A DNA stretch of 64,000 nt from Carallia brachiata (lineage: Eukaryota > Streptophyta > Magnoliopsida > Malpighiales > Rhizophoraceae). The position numbers were made by a program, and so were the translations under genes. The stretch is from positions 4,354,395 to 4,418,394 of the forward strand of contig JADCRB010000069.1 in the NCBI GenBank assembly GCA_021464245.1. Reading direction: 5' to 3'. Position 1 is the stretch's first letter; each line of letters begins with the position of its first letter. Of this stretch, positions 49,793 to 63,350 are shown one piece after another. The notes beneath the pieces were generated by a model. It was not told the DNA's origin, searched no databases, and worked only from the letters and a program-made list of their open reading frames with translations.

Positions 49793-49929
49793 CTGAGAAA
49801 ATACCTGAATGCAATTAGTTGAATTCAATATGCAACCAACTGCATCCAATGTGTAAGTAATAGAAGTTCACACTGAATACAGTTGATTGCACATTAAATT
49901 CGATCAGTTGCATTCAGACGCTTTCTCAG
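49793..49929. repeat. Near-perfect foldback of about 137 bp
   Basis: Arms of about 55 bp pair: ctgagaaaatacctgaatgc at the left answers gcattcagacgctttctcag at the right. The loop is short. It may be a MITE or a hairpin transcript gene. No sequence inside matches a plant microRNA I know. Confidence 0.6.
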
Positions 49930-49931
49930 AC

Positions 49932-51380
49932 TATTTTTATCCGAAAATATACTTTTTGTCCATTTTTTTCAACCAACAACTGTGCTATATTTTCTCTCAG
50001 ATGGGATCGGTCATCGAATGTTCCTTTTTAATTGTGTGTAGAGACTAGAGACCCACCAGCATATGGGTGACCCCGTTTATTATGGCAGGTTCTTATCATT
50101 AATGTGGTCTTTATTCAAAAAGAGAATAAACATGACGTAATGTGCGGGAGAATGGATTGCCCCAAACCATTGAACATTCGACTTCCATGGATGGAAGCCA
50201 CAGTGAGTGATCTGCACGCCAATGCAACAGGGAATATAATATACGGTGTGGAACTTAAGATGTGACAAATTACATTATCACGCTTTGACCTGCATCCACC
50301 TCTTCGTACACATCTTATAGAAGTTTTATAGAGGTCAGATTTGTGAACTCTTAATTACCATTCACTTCCTCAAAAAGTTTCCTTTTTATAATTTATGTCG
50401 CCAACAAAACTAAGATATATTAGTTGGTTCCTCAGCATTGCTCCCAATAACAATTTCCTAACAGAAAATAATGATATCTATTTCCTTCTTTAAAGACTTC
50501 TCGCGTGGTAACTCATAAAATACAAAAGTTAATTAAACTCATTTGCTTTAGTGTTGGACTGCTGAATGACAGGAAAAGATGTTAATTTTCTCGTTCCCTT
50601 TCTCTACATGTTGTTTTTCTTCTTCCTTTTTTTTTTTTTTTTCTGTTTCTTTACCCAGGTGAGTCCAAAGGGTTATCTCTTTATTGGATGCAGACTTAAG
50701 ATTCGAATCAGGATTCAGGACCAATCTATAGGGAACACATCCAAATTACAACCATTTCGAATAGACCTCAGAATTTCCTCCATCTCGTTAGCTGAAGTTG
50801 CATAAGAGCTCTTGCATATTTGACTGCTCTACAATAAGTCTTTAGATATTGTTTACACTGGTTGCACATATAGTTTCCAATAAAATCATCAGCAATGGAC
50901 ATTCTGCACCTGGGCTAATGTGGGGCGATGTGTGACACTAAACTTTTTTTAATCTTTTGGCTGACATTCAAATTTGAAATGGAGACAATTTTAATAATAA
51001 TTGAGTTATAATTGAATTGTTTTTATTACCCTTTTTGATGAGTGCAAGTAATACAAGATAATGATAATAAGAGAGCCGGTTAGATGAAAATGTGATTTGT
51101 TTCCTTTTTTTTTAATCTTTTTCTTTATTTTTCACTCATCACATGCTATTTGTAATATGAGAAATCTTTCGTATATATAAGTTAGATAACATCAAAATAA
51201 AATTAAAATAATATAAATCATCATATAATTAAATATATCAAAAATTTTAAATCAAATAAAAGTATTTATTATCAGAATCTAAAGAGAAAAAATTTTCTCT
51301 TTGTAAGTATGTACTACTTAAGATTAGACTCTTACCTTTCAAGTACAGTAACACTTTATTCAACTTTCAAAGCCAGCAAT
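49932..51380. other. Unique noncoding sequence
   Basis: Single-copy sequence beyond the array, with several poly-T or poly-A runs. No gene is supported. Confidence 0.4.
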
Positions 51381-51547
51381 TATAGTGGATGATAGCATTA
51401 GCACTACACAAGGAGTTTTTTTTTTTTTTTTTAGGGGCGATCGAAATTGCACGCGCGATGTTGTAGCTAGTAGGACATCAGTCTGCATCTATATTTTATT
51501 CTGGTTCTCAACAAAGTCATTGGGTTTCATGAATGAGAGAATGACCA

Positions 51548-51632
51548 TCACTCTCTCTCTCTCTCTCCTCTCTCTCTATCTCCCAGTGTCAGAGAGAGAG
51601 GGAGTAGATAGAGAGAGTGTGTGTGTGCGGCA
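51548..51632. repeat. CT/GA microsatellite forming a hairpin
   Basis: A CT run (51551-51580) ending tatctccc is followed within 10 bases by a GA-rich run containing gggagtagatagagagag, so the two could pair. A short GT run (51618-51627) follows. CT-rich tracts are common in plant 5' leaders. The region 51540-52200 has leader-like character, with trinucleotide and A-rich runs, but no reading frame there has protein-like composition. Confidence 0.6.
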
Positions 51633-52199
51633 GCGCACAAAAACCTTGAAACTACAGCCTTTCTTTCAACGCCAGAGGCCAAAGAGCAATCATCATGTCC
51701 TCGATCAGGCCTTACCCTTACCCTCTCCATCGCCATCATTGTACCCACTCACCACCACCGCTCCTCCCCCTACTTTCATCATCATCATCATCATCACCAA
51801 CTCCCCAAAAAAAAAAAAAAAACAAAAGAAAAAAAGAAAAATACCCACAAAGCATCATCATTATCTCTATCTCCAAGGCTCCAACTCCAACAAGAAAAGT
51901 CAAGATAAAGATCAGAAAACAAGGACTACGTGTGTTTTGCTGCAGAAAATTAAGTACAAGTGCTATGATATATTCGAAGCTCTCGAGGGCACCCTCGGCC
52001 TCTAGCTTTCTAATCGTGTGAGGCTTCCTTCTGGTGTTCTTTGGTCTTCACCTTTTCGAAGACTTGGAAAAAGGAAAGATCTTTTTCCTTTGGGGGAATC
52101 AAGCATCTTGGTCCGATCATTAATTAATTTGCTAGATAGATTTATCTCAAGCAAATTACTTCAACAATATTTATATCTATCGCTTTTTCACTTTTACTA

Positions 52200-54750
52200 G
52201 GGTTATCATTTTTTTTTTCTTTTTTTTGTGTTATGGATATTATAGATCTCGTAAGGGTTTGTGTTATTTTTGGATTTGCTTCTGTTAAAAATGATGCTTT
52301 GTTAAGATTTGCTGTACCTGATGACGTGCCTCCTTTTTGTTGTTCTTTCTTTGTTTGTTTTGAACCTAGAAAGCGTAATCTTGTGTTTCTAATCTAAACT
52401 CGATTTTTATATTTCTCGACCTTAATTTTTCGAGATCAGTAAGTAATGGGTTTTGAAAGGAGATCTGGGCGATTCATCTAAAACAAGCGTCACTCAAACA
52501 ATTAGGGTTTGGGTTCCCTCACTTCTGTGCCTATATATATATATAATCTTTCAGACTGTTTCTCATGATCAATGGACACCTTGTATACATATACCGACCT
52601 ACTACCCTTGAGGTGCAGCCATTCAAAACTTGCATGCGATCTTCCGGTTATTTCGCCGTTGAATAGGTAAGCGACTACATCTCTGTGTGTGTGTGTATAT
52701 GTATATGTGAACAGATTTTGAGGCTTGGAAATTCTTACGGCGAAGATAGCTCATTTTTAAGGGTGAGCAGACAGTTTATTCAACTGATTTTTTTTTTTTT
52801 CGGTTAAATTCAACATTCAATTATTCATATTACTGTATTACTGCTATGTTCTTACGTGTGGTCCGATGAGTCACTTAATGTTTTTCTTTAAAAAAAAAAG
52901 AAATGTAACTTGTAAACTCCAAGTCGGGGATAATTTTACTGTTAGATCACGTGAGATATCGTTACAAAAATGGGCAAGGGTTTATGGTTGATTAGGTTCC
53001 CTTTTAATAGGATCCAGATGAAAGCCTCTCAGAATATCATACAATAGGAATGTAGTTTAAAAACATGCATGCTTCTTGAAATCCTCTTCTCTAAATTTGT
53101 ATGCCCTCGTGATCAGTTGCTTGCTACTGTACAAGTAAAAAACTACCAAAACTTAAAGCTGCAGGGACAGACCCTGTGAGGATAATCATGAGAAGAAGGT
53201 ATATATGTATGGAATGGTGACAGTTGCAAATTAATTGCAATTACATGCTATATATTGGTAAATGTTAATGATTGAATTGAACCACTGAACTTAACCATTT
53301 TCCTGATTGTTGATGTTTTGAACGTACTAGAAAGCTGTAGCGGAGGGGAACATCAAATTTTGCATGTGATCTTTCTAAGGCCGATGTTCTCCTGGAGCAT
53401 ATAATTTCATAGTTTCGCTGTTGGTCCCTCTCAAAAGTCAGCTTAACTTCGAGTTCCTTGGTTGCATCTCTTGGAAACCACTACACAAAACCGAGTGACC
53501 ACCAAGTCTATAATATAGGGTGGATTTGAACTCGAATCCTTAATATTAATTAAATTTCTGTCCCACCTCAACTAGACCAACAAAAAAATTGATTATTAAA
53601 ACGCATTGTGGGCTTTTCTTGATTGCTTTATAGTTTGTGCTCATTGAACACCAATATAATGTTTGCCGTTTGGATTTGACTGCTTTTATTAACTAATACT
53701 AATTAGTCATCCAATAAGACTACAAATTTAGCAGTCCTGATATCCATTAGATTGGGATTTTCGAGGGAACAAATTATTGGTTCGAATATTGGTTCAAATG
53801 GTTGGCTTTTCATCGTCCATGGCTAAAAGTTCCAACACAAAAAGACCCAAAAGAAAAGAAATAAACGGAGAAAGACTTTTTCAACTTCCATCATTCCATG
53901 GCCATTAAAGAGTTGTCAAAGTGGGACACCATTGATATCCTATCCATTGCCATACCCCCCTTTTCCTTGGCTAAAAAAGTGATATGGCCACTGAAGCGCC
54001 CGAAGAGTTGACTTAAAAAAACAAAAAGAGCCGTACAAAAATTGTCTAAATAATATTTAAATTATAATAATGAATGTATTTTGTCTAATTATAATAAAAA
54101 ATATAAATTAAAAAAAAATAATGATATTTTTTCATATTACATCTTATTATTATACTTATATAAAATATACTAATTATTTAAATCTAAATATTATCAGAAT
54201 GACATATTTTTATATGACCGTAAACATAAACATTTAGAGACATTTACCCAAAAAAAAAAAAAAAAACAAAAAGAGCACCATTTGGTCCATTTTAGATGCA
54301 CACCGAAGAGCGCAAGTCGATTCATGGAAATGGGTTGGGCGTTTCATATGGATCCAATTAAAGAAACCCACTTGATGGCGATCCATACTATCCAAGAATC
54401 CAATGAGACATTGAAGAAGGGTCCAATTTTGGAGGCTTTTTTGCAACTATGGAACATCGGTATATTCCAACTAAAATCAAGCCCAAGATCGGAAAAGTCC
54501 CCTACTAGCAGAGACTGGAGAGCGGATTTTTTGTGGTGCCAATAGCTCGGTGGCCGATAATCGCAACGAGTGGCTGGCGGGCACCTTCCTAACACTCAAA
54601 ACCAAACACACCCCAAACAAAAACAAAAAAGAAAAAAAAGACACTAATCCTAAGGCCGGATCGAAACGAAAAACTGCATCAGCAAAATCAAACTGCAGAA
54701 AAACAGAACAGAGTGCTGTCTCGTACGGAGATTGCTCGTTGTCCATCATT
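52200..54750. other. Unique intergenic sequence upstream of FTR
   Basis: AT-rich sequence with poly-A and poly-T runs, no recognisable coding exon. The last 150 bp include the leader of the gene at 54751. Confidence 0.4.
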
Positions 54751-56912
54751 ATGGCACTTCAAGCCAATTCCTGCAGCTTTGGTGGGGGCCTTTCCCCATT
54801 GGCGCCGCCTCCCAGAACCTCCCGTCACAGCTCCGCTCGTCGCACCATAGTCCGAGCCAAAGGTAACTAACTTTCTTTTTCTAATGAATTCTTAAACTCT
54901 ATTGTAAATTTCGAAAATTCTATTGATGTCTTGAGATGGGGTGGTGTGATTTGTCGAAAATTTCACGTTTCTTATCCAATGTTTGATCTTTTTCCTGTTC
55001 TGGATGCAAATGTTCCTGTCTGCTCCTTGTTGTTCATTTGTTGTATTGATGTAACGAAGTGTTCGATTATATGCCTTGGAGACCGTTGTTCTGTTCTTGG
55101 GACTTGGGAGTGTGCTGAATTGGGGAATTATGTTTGCTATTTATCCAAAATTCTCGCATTTCTAGTCCAAGTTTTGATCTTTTCTTTTTTTCATTGCTGG
55201 ATGTGATTTTGTCTTGATGAATATTTAATTATTGTGTTGTGTTGGCTTGGTGAAGTGCTGTGCAGTGGAGGGATTATGGGTTGGAACCCTCTTTCCTCCA
55301 CCCATCTTGCAAATATAGAAACAAAAAGATGGGAGATAATTGATTTTGTGTGGTGTTTCAGTGGAACCATCGGAGAAGTCGGTGGAAATAATGAGGAAGT
55401 TTTCAGAGCAGTATGCACGTAAATCCGGAACATATTTTTGCATGGACAAGACAGTCACTGCTGTTGTTATTAAGGTAACCTCTTTTTTTCCATTCCACTG
55501 ATCTACAACTACAAAAACACAATTGCCTCTTCTCTGTCAATGAATGTCTCCTGTAATTATGTCGCTAATTATGTCCAATGGTTTCACTTTGACAAAGATG
55601 GTGTTGATGGAAACCGTCCATTGCGCCATATTCTACTTTCTCTCTTGGGTTCATCATAAATTTTTGTTTGGCACCTTGTAAACTAAATCTGTGTGTAACT
55701 GTTGTGTGCAATTCATTTTTTGTTTCAAATAGGGATTGGCTGACCATAAAGATCAATTGGGTGCACCTCTTTGCCCTTGCCGGTAAAATATTTATGTAGT
55801 GTTTTTTTTACCCTGATTTATACACCCTGTATTATTTTTACCTCCATTAGCTTCTATGGAATTCAAAGAGCTGCTACAATGACTTGCCACTGCACCGGTG
55901 GTTACAGGCATTATGATGATAAAGCTGCTGAGGCAGGGCAGGGCTTCTGGAACTGTCCATGTGTTCCAATGAGAGAGAGGTACATATATCTTTTATGTTC
56001 TTCTCCGTAGATTAGTTTTTGAAGATATAGTTGGCAGAAAAATGGAAAGTTATGGTGAATCTTCTGTCTATTTGGTGGCATGTTAGTGGTAAAAGAATCT
56101 TGCTGGGGAGTGATTTTTTGATTGGAAGTAACATATGAAGCTTACGTTACTACTTGCATGAAAACGGGAAATATTCAAGAGAAAATTATGTAGATAGCAT
56201 TTTCATGGGCTAAGAGGGAGGATGAAATGTGGTTATTGGATGAGTCGCACAAATGCTTCATAGGATACCAGATGCTTGTCGGTGAGGTGCATACAGCCTT
56301 CAATTCCTGAATTATGACTAAATTGTATGCTATGGATTGATAGCTGTATCTTTACCGTCTTTGCTTAAGACTGCAGTTAAGACTTCATTTTGCTGTTTAG
56401 TGATATGCAATGTGCTTGTTCATTGTTAGAAAATGAAGAGCAAATTTTTTCAAGGAGATGATATAGCTTTTAATATCATTGGTCTCTGATATTGAAAATG
56501 GGTACAGTTTGGTTTTTTGGAGACAATGTATGCAGTGTCAGTTTCAGAAAGGGCAGCTTCTTGTTCATTCTTCTTGCTTTATATTTGGGCTGCCATCAAT
56601 TGCCAGCTCCCCAGCTGACCAGTAAAATTTTCTGTATCTGGTCTTTCATATCTTGACTGTAAGATTATCCTGGCAGGAAGGAGTGCCACTGCATGCTCTT
56701 TCTTACTCCGGAAAATGATTTTGCCGGCCAGGATCAGGTATTTCTTTACCGCCCCTTCTCCGGTAGACTGAATTTGCTCTGATCTTCACATAATCAAGCA
56801 CAAAGCAATGGTGACTAGAACATGCCCTTTTCCTCTAATGCAATTATGGTGGTCTTTTGCCATGCAGGCAATCTCCTCTGGAGAGATCAAGGAAGCAACA
56901 GCAAAGATGTGA
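54751..56912 (+). CDS. FTRC: Ferredoxin-thioredoxin reductase catalytic chain, chloroplast
   Basis: Catalytic [4Fe-4S] subunit of ferredoxin-thioredoxin reductase. In the chloroplast stroma it passes electrons from ferredoxin to thioredoxins in light regulation, with a small variable subunit. Six exons: 54751-54862, 55362-55474, 55733-55782, 55908-55979, 56677-56737 and 56868-56912, all GT-AG, giving 150 residues, the usual family length. Residues 1 to about 36 are a Ser/Arg-rich transit peptide (RTSRHSSARRTIVRA). The six diagnostic cysteines are present as CPC (89, 91), CPC (108, 110) and CHC (119, 121). From the spinach enzyme, C89, C108, C110 and C119 should bind the cluster and C91-C121 form the redox disulfide. 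FWNCPCVPMRERKECHC is near-invariant. Frame and splice sites are clean throughout. Confidence 0.97.
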
Positions 56913-57480
56913 TGTTTCAATGTATGATATTTAATTATTAGAGGAGTTAGTACTAATCACTTGGTATTCGACCAAAAATTATCACACTATTATGTGTAAT
57001 CGTGTATAATCAATATAATACCAATCCAGAAGGGATCTTTTAATGCTTTTTGGTCAAGCTGCATGACACCACGTGATCATGCTAATTTGTAAACAAGAAA
57101 GAACGATGAGGATTACCCATGGCATCAAACTATCACAGTGTTTAACGCGACAGCTTGTTCATATTACAAAGTTGCATTCTTCATTCATTAGACCTATTAA
57201 ACCATCATCCAATTTGCAATCTTCATTTGACATATCCTGTTTACTTACAATTCGAGGGATTTTTGGCTGGTTTCCCATGTTACAAAAGGAGCAACAACCA
57301 CCCCTCCCCCCCAGCCCTCTTTCTTTTCTCTTAAAAGAAAAAGAAAAAGAAAACATGAAAATGTTCGTCCCTTTCCCAAAAATGCTCTTTTATTTTTCTT
57401 TTTCCTTTGACCATCAGATTACAGTGTCAGATGCACGATATTAATATGAACGTGTTTTTTATTTTCCTTTTTTTTTTTAA

Positions 57481-58060
57481 GTTGTCTTAAAAGAGTAGCT
57501 TGAGCGGCATGGAGAGTGATTAGATGATGAATAGTTGAGTTTAGATCTTCAATCACAGTAATGAGGCAGACACATTATTATTATTCGAGCACATCATATG
57601 GCTCAAATCAGGAAATGAAAATCAAATTATTATAACTCGATCAACTTGAACACAGGTGATGAATAGTCAAGAAATGAGAATAAAATCATGTGTGTCTAAA
57701 AAGAGTTGCTTCAACCGCATAGAGAGTGATTTGGTGATGAATAGTAGAGTTTAGATCTTCGATCACGGTAATAAGGCACGCACCTTATTATTATTCAAGC
57801 AAATCATGTGGCTCAAGTTAAGAAATGAGAACACTAGGGGATGAATAGTCAAGAAATGGGAATAAAATCATGCATGTCTTAAAAGAGTAGCTTCAGCGGC
57901 ATGGAGAGTAACTAGGTGATGAATGGTTTAAGTTTGGATCTCAGTTACGGTAACGAGACACACACTTTATTATTATTCGAGTAAGTCATCATCCGGCTCA
58001 AGTCCAGAAATGACAGTAAAATTATTATAACTTGGTCAACTTAAACACTAGATTAAGAAA
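57481..58060. repeat. Three-unit tandem repeat, about 183-210 bp
   Basis: Units start near 57484, 57694 and 57877, at gtcttaaaagagtagctt or close variants. Each continues with gcatggagagtga, gatgaatag, a gatct...tcac block and cattattattattcgagc. Similarity between units is perhaps 80 percent by eye. It lies between the FTR and SAM-domain genes and has no coding frame. Confidence 0.8.
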
Positions 58061-58589
58061 ATTTTTAATAATGTGTCGTACCCTATTATACGGACAAAAT
58101 ATCAAACTTGTACCTTACCTTATAACGATATATTTGGACAAGTGTAATACATAGTAATTTCATATAAATAGGAGTTAATAGCGTTTGACAGTTTTTTATT
58201 TTATTTTTTTGTGAATTTATTTATCAAATTGGTTATATTATTTTATAATTATTTAAATAAATTCACTAATTTGTTTAGAACTAAATACAATTAAAAGGAA
58301 ACAAAATAAAAGCCAGGTTCACTAAATTTGATCTGAACATACTGACCCGACCTGAAAGCGGTTTCCTTCCGGCTTCCAGCCTCCGCCTCTCTCACTCCCA
58401 CAACGCTATTTCCTTCTCTTTGCCTTTTTTGCTCCTTTTTAACGTTATAAAATATATTTATTTTTCCGTTTAGAGCGCATTATTATTGTTAGTTAACAAT
58501 ATTATTATCATTAGTAACTAACAATAGTCTTTCTCTGGAGAGATCGGCCGGAGCTCCTCCTCTTCTCGCTCCTCTTTCTCTCACTAAAA

Positions 58590-61140
58590 ATGTCGGGCCC
58601 GACATCACCATCACCCTCGGGCGGACCGGCCAGGTAGCTTCTCAAAAGTAGCCAAATTTCTCATTTTCTTTCTTCTCTTTTTTTTTTCTTTTTTTTTTCC
58701 TGGGTTTGGGTCTGGGTTTGGTACTGGGCAATTGCCGGGAAACATTGAATCAAGATATGAAATTTTGGGGTTTTTCGATTTGTGGGGTTTATTGGGTGTT
58801 TGATTATAGTTGATTTTGTAGCTTTCGGCTTCTTTTTTTTTTTTTTTTTTTTACCTCCCTTTTTGGGCCGTTTATGAAATTTGGTTTAGTTGGGTCCAAC
58901 AATGGAATCGATTGGAAGCGTTGATGTTCTGAATGGGTGGTTATTGATGCATTTTGTGAATTAATTTGGTGGCTTTTTCCGGTGGTTTTAATGGGTTGTT
59001 GCAGGTGGTGACCAGGGGAGGGAAGCGTGCCCGTGGGGATAGATTTGATGGCAGTGATGATAACCCTTTCTTTTCTGCCAACAAACGGTGTGTTTTCTGT
59101 GTTTGTTACTCTGTTGTAATTCCTTGAATTTTGTTATGGCGTTGCATTTTCTGTTTCGGTTGTATTCTTGCCAAAGTAAATGCTGATATGGATTTTTCTG
59201 TGCAAATGATGAGGAAATAATGGAAAGGAAAGCAACCTATAACTATGAATTCTGTTTGGTTTCTCATCAAAATCTTGAATTTAAGAGAACTTACCTTTCT
59301 AGTGTAGGGTTTTTTTGTGCGGCTATGTAACGTGATATGCATTATTCAATAGATTAGGTTGATTTTCATTGTCCAGGAATCGAGGAGATGGCATTAAATG
59401 GACTTCTGGTCCTGCTGGATCAAATGGTAACAGATTGTGCTCTGTGTACTTTACATTCTTTTTCTATCGTGTATGCCATAACACTAAACTGATTCATTGG
59501 AATTTGAGACGATTCAAGGTTCAAACATGGCTCGTAACGATCTTCGGTGAAGTTGATGCACAAAAGGTTATCTAAGCGTATCCAAAATGGTGTTGATGGG
59601 CGTATATTGCTGGACCAACGCAAGAAACTTTCGAAATCCATTCAGTCTCCTGTGAGTTCTCACATGCTAGCACAGAGATCTGACCCAAACAGAAGTAACA
59701 TTCCCAGGGAAATCACAAATAATATGCATCATGGTAACTCGCTGGGGAAGATTTACCCTCCTCAATCGATGGGAAGATTAAGGGCTAGATCTCCAGATGG
59801 GCGTTGGAAAAGTTCTAGTGGGTTCTTACCACCAAGAGTCTATGGCGAAGTACGACAAGTACCAGTGACGAGGGCAGCTGATATTCCCAGAAGTAAACAC
59901 TTTTTAAGCAATGAAGTTCCTAATGCTCCAAGGCCAACAACCTCTACATCTATTGCCTTGAAACCGACCTCTCAAGCTCGCAGTATGGTTACAAGAGCTC
60001 CGCCTCCAAGTGGGATCGTGCAAAGTGTTCCTTACTTGGTAAGTACTACTGGTTATGTATTTGCTGCCATCTTTAATTTATATTTGGGTTACCACTAGGA
60101 TCTATTGTCATATACTATTACCAATTTGCTTCGTTATAGGGAGAGGAATCTGTCACTGTTGGTGGCTTCTTGCATTCGCTTGGTTTGGAGAAATATGCTT
60201 TGAGTTTTCGAGCAGAAGAAGTAAGTATCCGATTCATCAATGTTGTTAAAGAGTGTTGCTTGGATGGTGGAAATCTATTTTACTTTATTAATCATCATGA
60301 GAAGAAAGTAAAAGAGGTTGTTTTAAGTTCAGATTGTGTGTTTGAAGTCTAATAGTATATGCTTTTGAAAACATTAAAAAAGCAAATTAAATAAGAAATT
60401 AAAAAAAGGCCTTGAAGAAAATCTGTCCATGCAGTCTAAGCTCTTGGATTCTTTGCTCAAAAATGTGTTGTCTTCCAAATTTCCAATCATAATAATGTGT
60501 TTTTAAGTGGCTTGGGGATGGAGAGTGGAGGATGCCTCCAAGGGCAGGGGTGGCAGGGTTTATATTTGTATACTTCTAAAGGTGAGTCTTCAGAACATTG
60601 CAAGTGCTGATTGAATGCTTAACTTGTCAGGAGGATAATTTGTGCCAAGAGTTTGAGAGCCCATGGCAATGATATCTTCCTTTCTAGTTACTACTTATTG
60701 GATGCAGCTAGAATGGTGGCTGCAACCAATCAAGTGTTTATGTAACTCCAATGAAGCACTTTGTTTCCCTCAAACAAAGATGCACTTTCCATCGTGTGGC
60801 ACCTATAGTTCTTTTTCTGGTCTAATCTTGAGCAATGGCATGTATTCTTTACTGGTTGTCAGCTTCTTTCTTTCTAAAATCAACTTGTTTTACACAATTT
60901 GTTCTTCCTACAGGTTGATATGACTGTATTGAAGCAGATGGGGGATAAGGACCTTAAAGAAATGGGGATTCCAATGGTGCTGGCTTTATTGAGTCTGATT
61001 TACCTTTTACCACTTTGTACTTGATCTTCTTGTTATGTTTTGACTTACAAAGGTTGCTTGATTTGCAGGGTCCAAGGAAGAAAATTCTGCTAGCTCTGTT
61101 ACCTTATCAAAAGCGTCAAACATCGGGACTGCAACGCTGA
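58590..61140 (+). CDS. SAM (sterile alpha motif) domain protein
   Basis: Plant protein with an N-terminal low-complexity region and a C-terminal SAM domain, a helical protein-protein or RNA interaction module; the specific role is unknown. Exons: 58590-58633, 59005-59087, 59377-59426, 59519-60038, 60140-60220, 60914-60976 and 61069-61140. The SAM domain spans the last three exons, from GGFLHSLGLEKYALSF to MGPRKKILLALL. Upstream are TITLGRTGQVV, RGDRFDGSDDN and LMHKRLSKRI, which resemble conserved parts of this plant family. Two one-base losses disturb the frame. One is in the CCC at 58598-58600, between the ATG and TITLGRTGQ. The other is at GG 59546-59547, between ARNDLR and KLMHKR. With both allowed for, the exon total is a multiple of three and gives about 304 residues. 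Homopolymer error is more likely than decay, since everything else is intact. Confidence 0.85.
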
Positions 61141-61768
61141 TGGCTCTTATACAGCCAAGGAGTTTACACGTTTTCATTTAGTGTAGTTAACCAACGAGGT
61201 TTTTCATTTGGAAGTTGATGTGAGAGTTTATGAGTGTATAACCTGAATTTTCTTCAATGGGAAAATAGATAATTGTTTGCTGGGTAGATATGGGTGTCTG
61301 GTTGTGAATCATAGAAAGGAGCATTGACAAAAAATTGTTTTCAGCTATGATTCAAATCTTTGTTGTAGATCATCTCAATGGTTGTCTTCTTTTTTTTGAA
61401 GCTGTATAGAAAATATGCATCTGAAGTTTTCAGTGGAATTGGCTTTTGATATGTCTAACTCTTGTTGAGTTGCTCTTTTTTTTTTTTTTTTCAAACTCCT
61501 GATCTGTGATCCTGATGAGAATTGCTCCCAGTTCTCCAAGAGGTGAAATGCAAGTCCTCTATTGTGTAGGCTAAGCTCACCCAAGTTGCCAAGAGCAGGC
61601 CTGACTAAAGACACTGCGCAGCTTTTTGGGAAGACAACGTGATCAACATCAGGATTTGTACCAGAAAAGATGGTTTTGGCCTGAATACATACAAATGCTT
61701 CAGAGGCAGCTCAGCTTGATAAGAAGAATTGCTCCTAGTTACAAAGTCTTGTAGATTGAAAAGACCAT

Positions 61769-61802
61769 GCATACATACATACATACGTACATGCATACAT
61801 AC
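61769..61802. repeat. CATA microsatellite
   Basis: About eight CATA units with single-base variants (cgta, catg). Confidence 0.9.
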
Positions 61803-63189
61803 CAAATACCAATGTCTCTACTCTATTCTCGATTCAATCTTTTACTCCCTTCCTCCTCCATCACTTACTCGTGGTTCAATCTTGTTTTCTTAATTAAAAA
61901 AAGGGACCATGGATGCAAATCATGGCTCCTACAGTCCAAGCCGAATGTTACTCGTGAGCGTCCTTATTAAACTTGTACAAAAAAACCCGTCAACCGAGTG
62001 CTAGTGAGTAGTGACCCACACGCCTTCCCCAGCTTAGAACATAGGCGACACAGGACCTGAATTCTATACCGTTCTCTAACATTTTTTTCTTATAAAAATT
62101 AAAGAATAATGCGGTGATGGGTTTGAATTTAGTGGTTGCACATAAGCTTGGTGCAAGAAGCGCTTTCACCTGTTCGTGGCCCGTTTTCATGGTTACCGAA
62201 TGATGTTCTTTTTTTTTTTTTTTCAAAATAGTAGCCGAATAGGCAACTCTAGTTTTGAATCATATCTCCTTCTAACAAGTATCACTTCCAAAATTCGAAC
62301 CTTACTTATTGACAAGTAAATTTCGAACAAAATTAACTTATAACTGTTGTACTAACACTTATTAACACCCAATGACAATATTAAAACGCGAAAAAGAGCA
62401 TAAAATTTCGGTTTGGATCAATTTACGCAGCCCCATCGGTTCTTTTTTTTTTTAATATCAAAATCAAATTTCGAGAATTTGTATGAGTCGGGTTTGGACC
62501 CAACCTGTCTCAATTTGTTTTATTTATTTTGGAACACCCTAACGTGATGTAGGTCCATTTTTGGGATTATAATAGAACAAAGTCACTTTTGGTTGAAAAA
62601 AATGGAGATATCAATATCAATATTCAGTCCAGCCAGCCTAGAACACTCAAAAAGTCAGCACTAACAATGCTTCAAAAGACTTAGCAATTAAGTATGCAAT
62701 AATGTTCCTAATTGATAGTGGTGTTCTTTGTAACTTTATTGTCTGTCCTCCCCCAAATACACTTAAGTATGTTCTCTTTTTGATCTTTTGTAGGAAGGCA
62801 GACACCAGAAATTTTTTATTTTGGGATAAAATAAAATTGAAAATTTTGTTCGTAGCTCTGAACCTTTATAATTTTATATTGTCCTCATTGATGAAGAGGA
62901 GAGGAAGAAAAAAAAATAAGTGAAATTCAACTACAACTTTTAAGTTACATCTAATTTTCATTATGTGAGACATAGAATAAAAATTTGTAGCTTTTTTTTT
63001 TTCCTTAGACCCAAAAGTGACAAAACCTGAATCCAGAGTCTCAGCTTCACTTTTACTCTGATTATTATAAGGAGCCATTTTTCAAGATGATTCCATGGCA
63101 TAGTTATGCCCAAGGAAAATCTAAACAGCTGGCGGAGTTTAACATTTACATATCCTCGTAAACTAAAAAGCATCCGCTGAATTTTTTAA

Positions 63190-63350
63190 TGGACGGCCAA
63201 CACACACCACTTTTCATACCATATAGGCATGGAAGAAATTAGAAAAGCTAAAACACGAACTTTTTAATTTCTATCAACACGCACCACTCTTCATACCATA
63301 TAGAGCATGGAAGAAATTTGAAAAAGCTAAAAACAAACTTTCTAATTTCT
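63190..63350. repeat. Two-copy tandem repeat of about 85 bp
   Basis: The sequence from caccacttttcataccatat through gaactttttaatttctatca recurs immediately as caccactcttcataccatat through aactttctaatttctatcat. Noncoding. Confidence 0.8.

Noticed and set aside
51385..52005. A 206-residue frame
   Set aside because: Composition is dominated by microsatellite-derived runs (SLSLLSL, IIIIII, KKKKK); no domain and no homologous pattern was recognised.
54477..54749. Minus-strand frame upstream of the FTR gene
   Set aside because: It overlaps the leader of a well-supported plus-strand gene and shows no family features.
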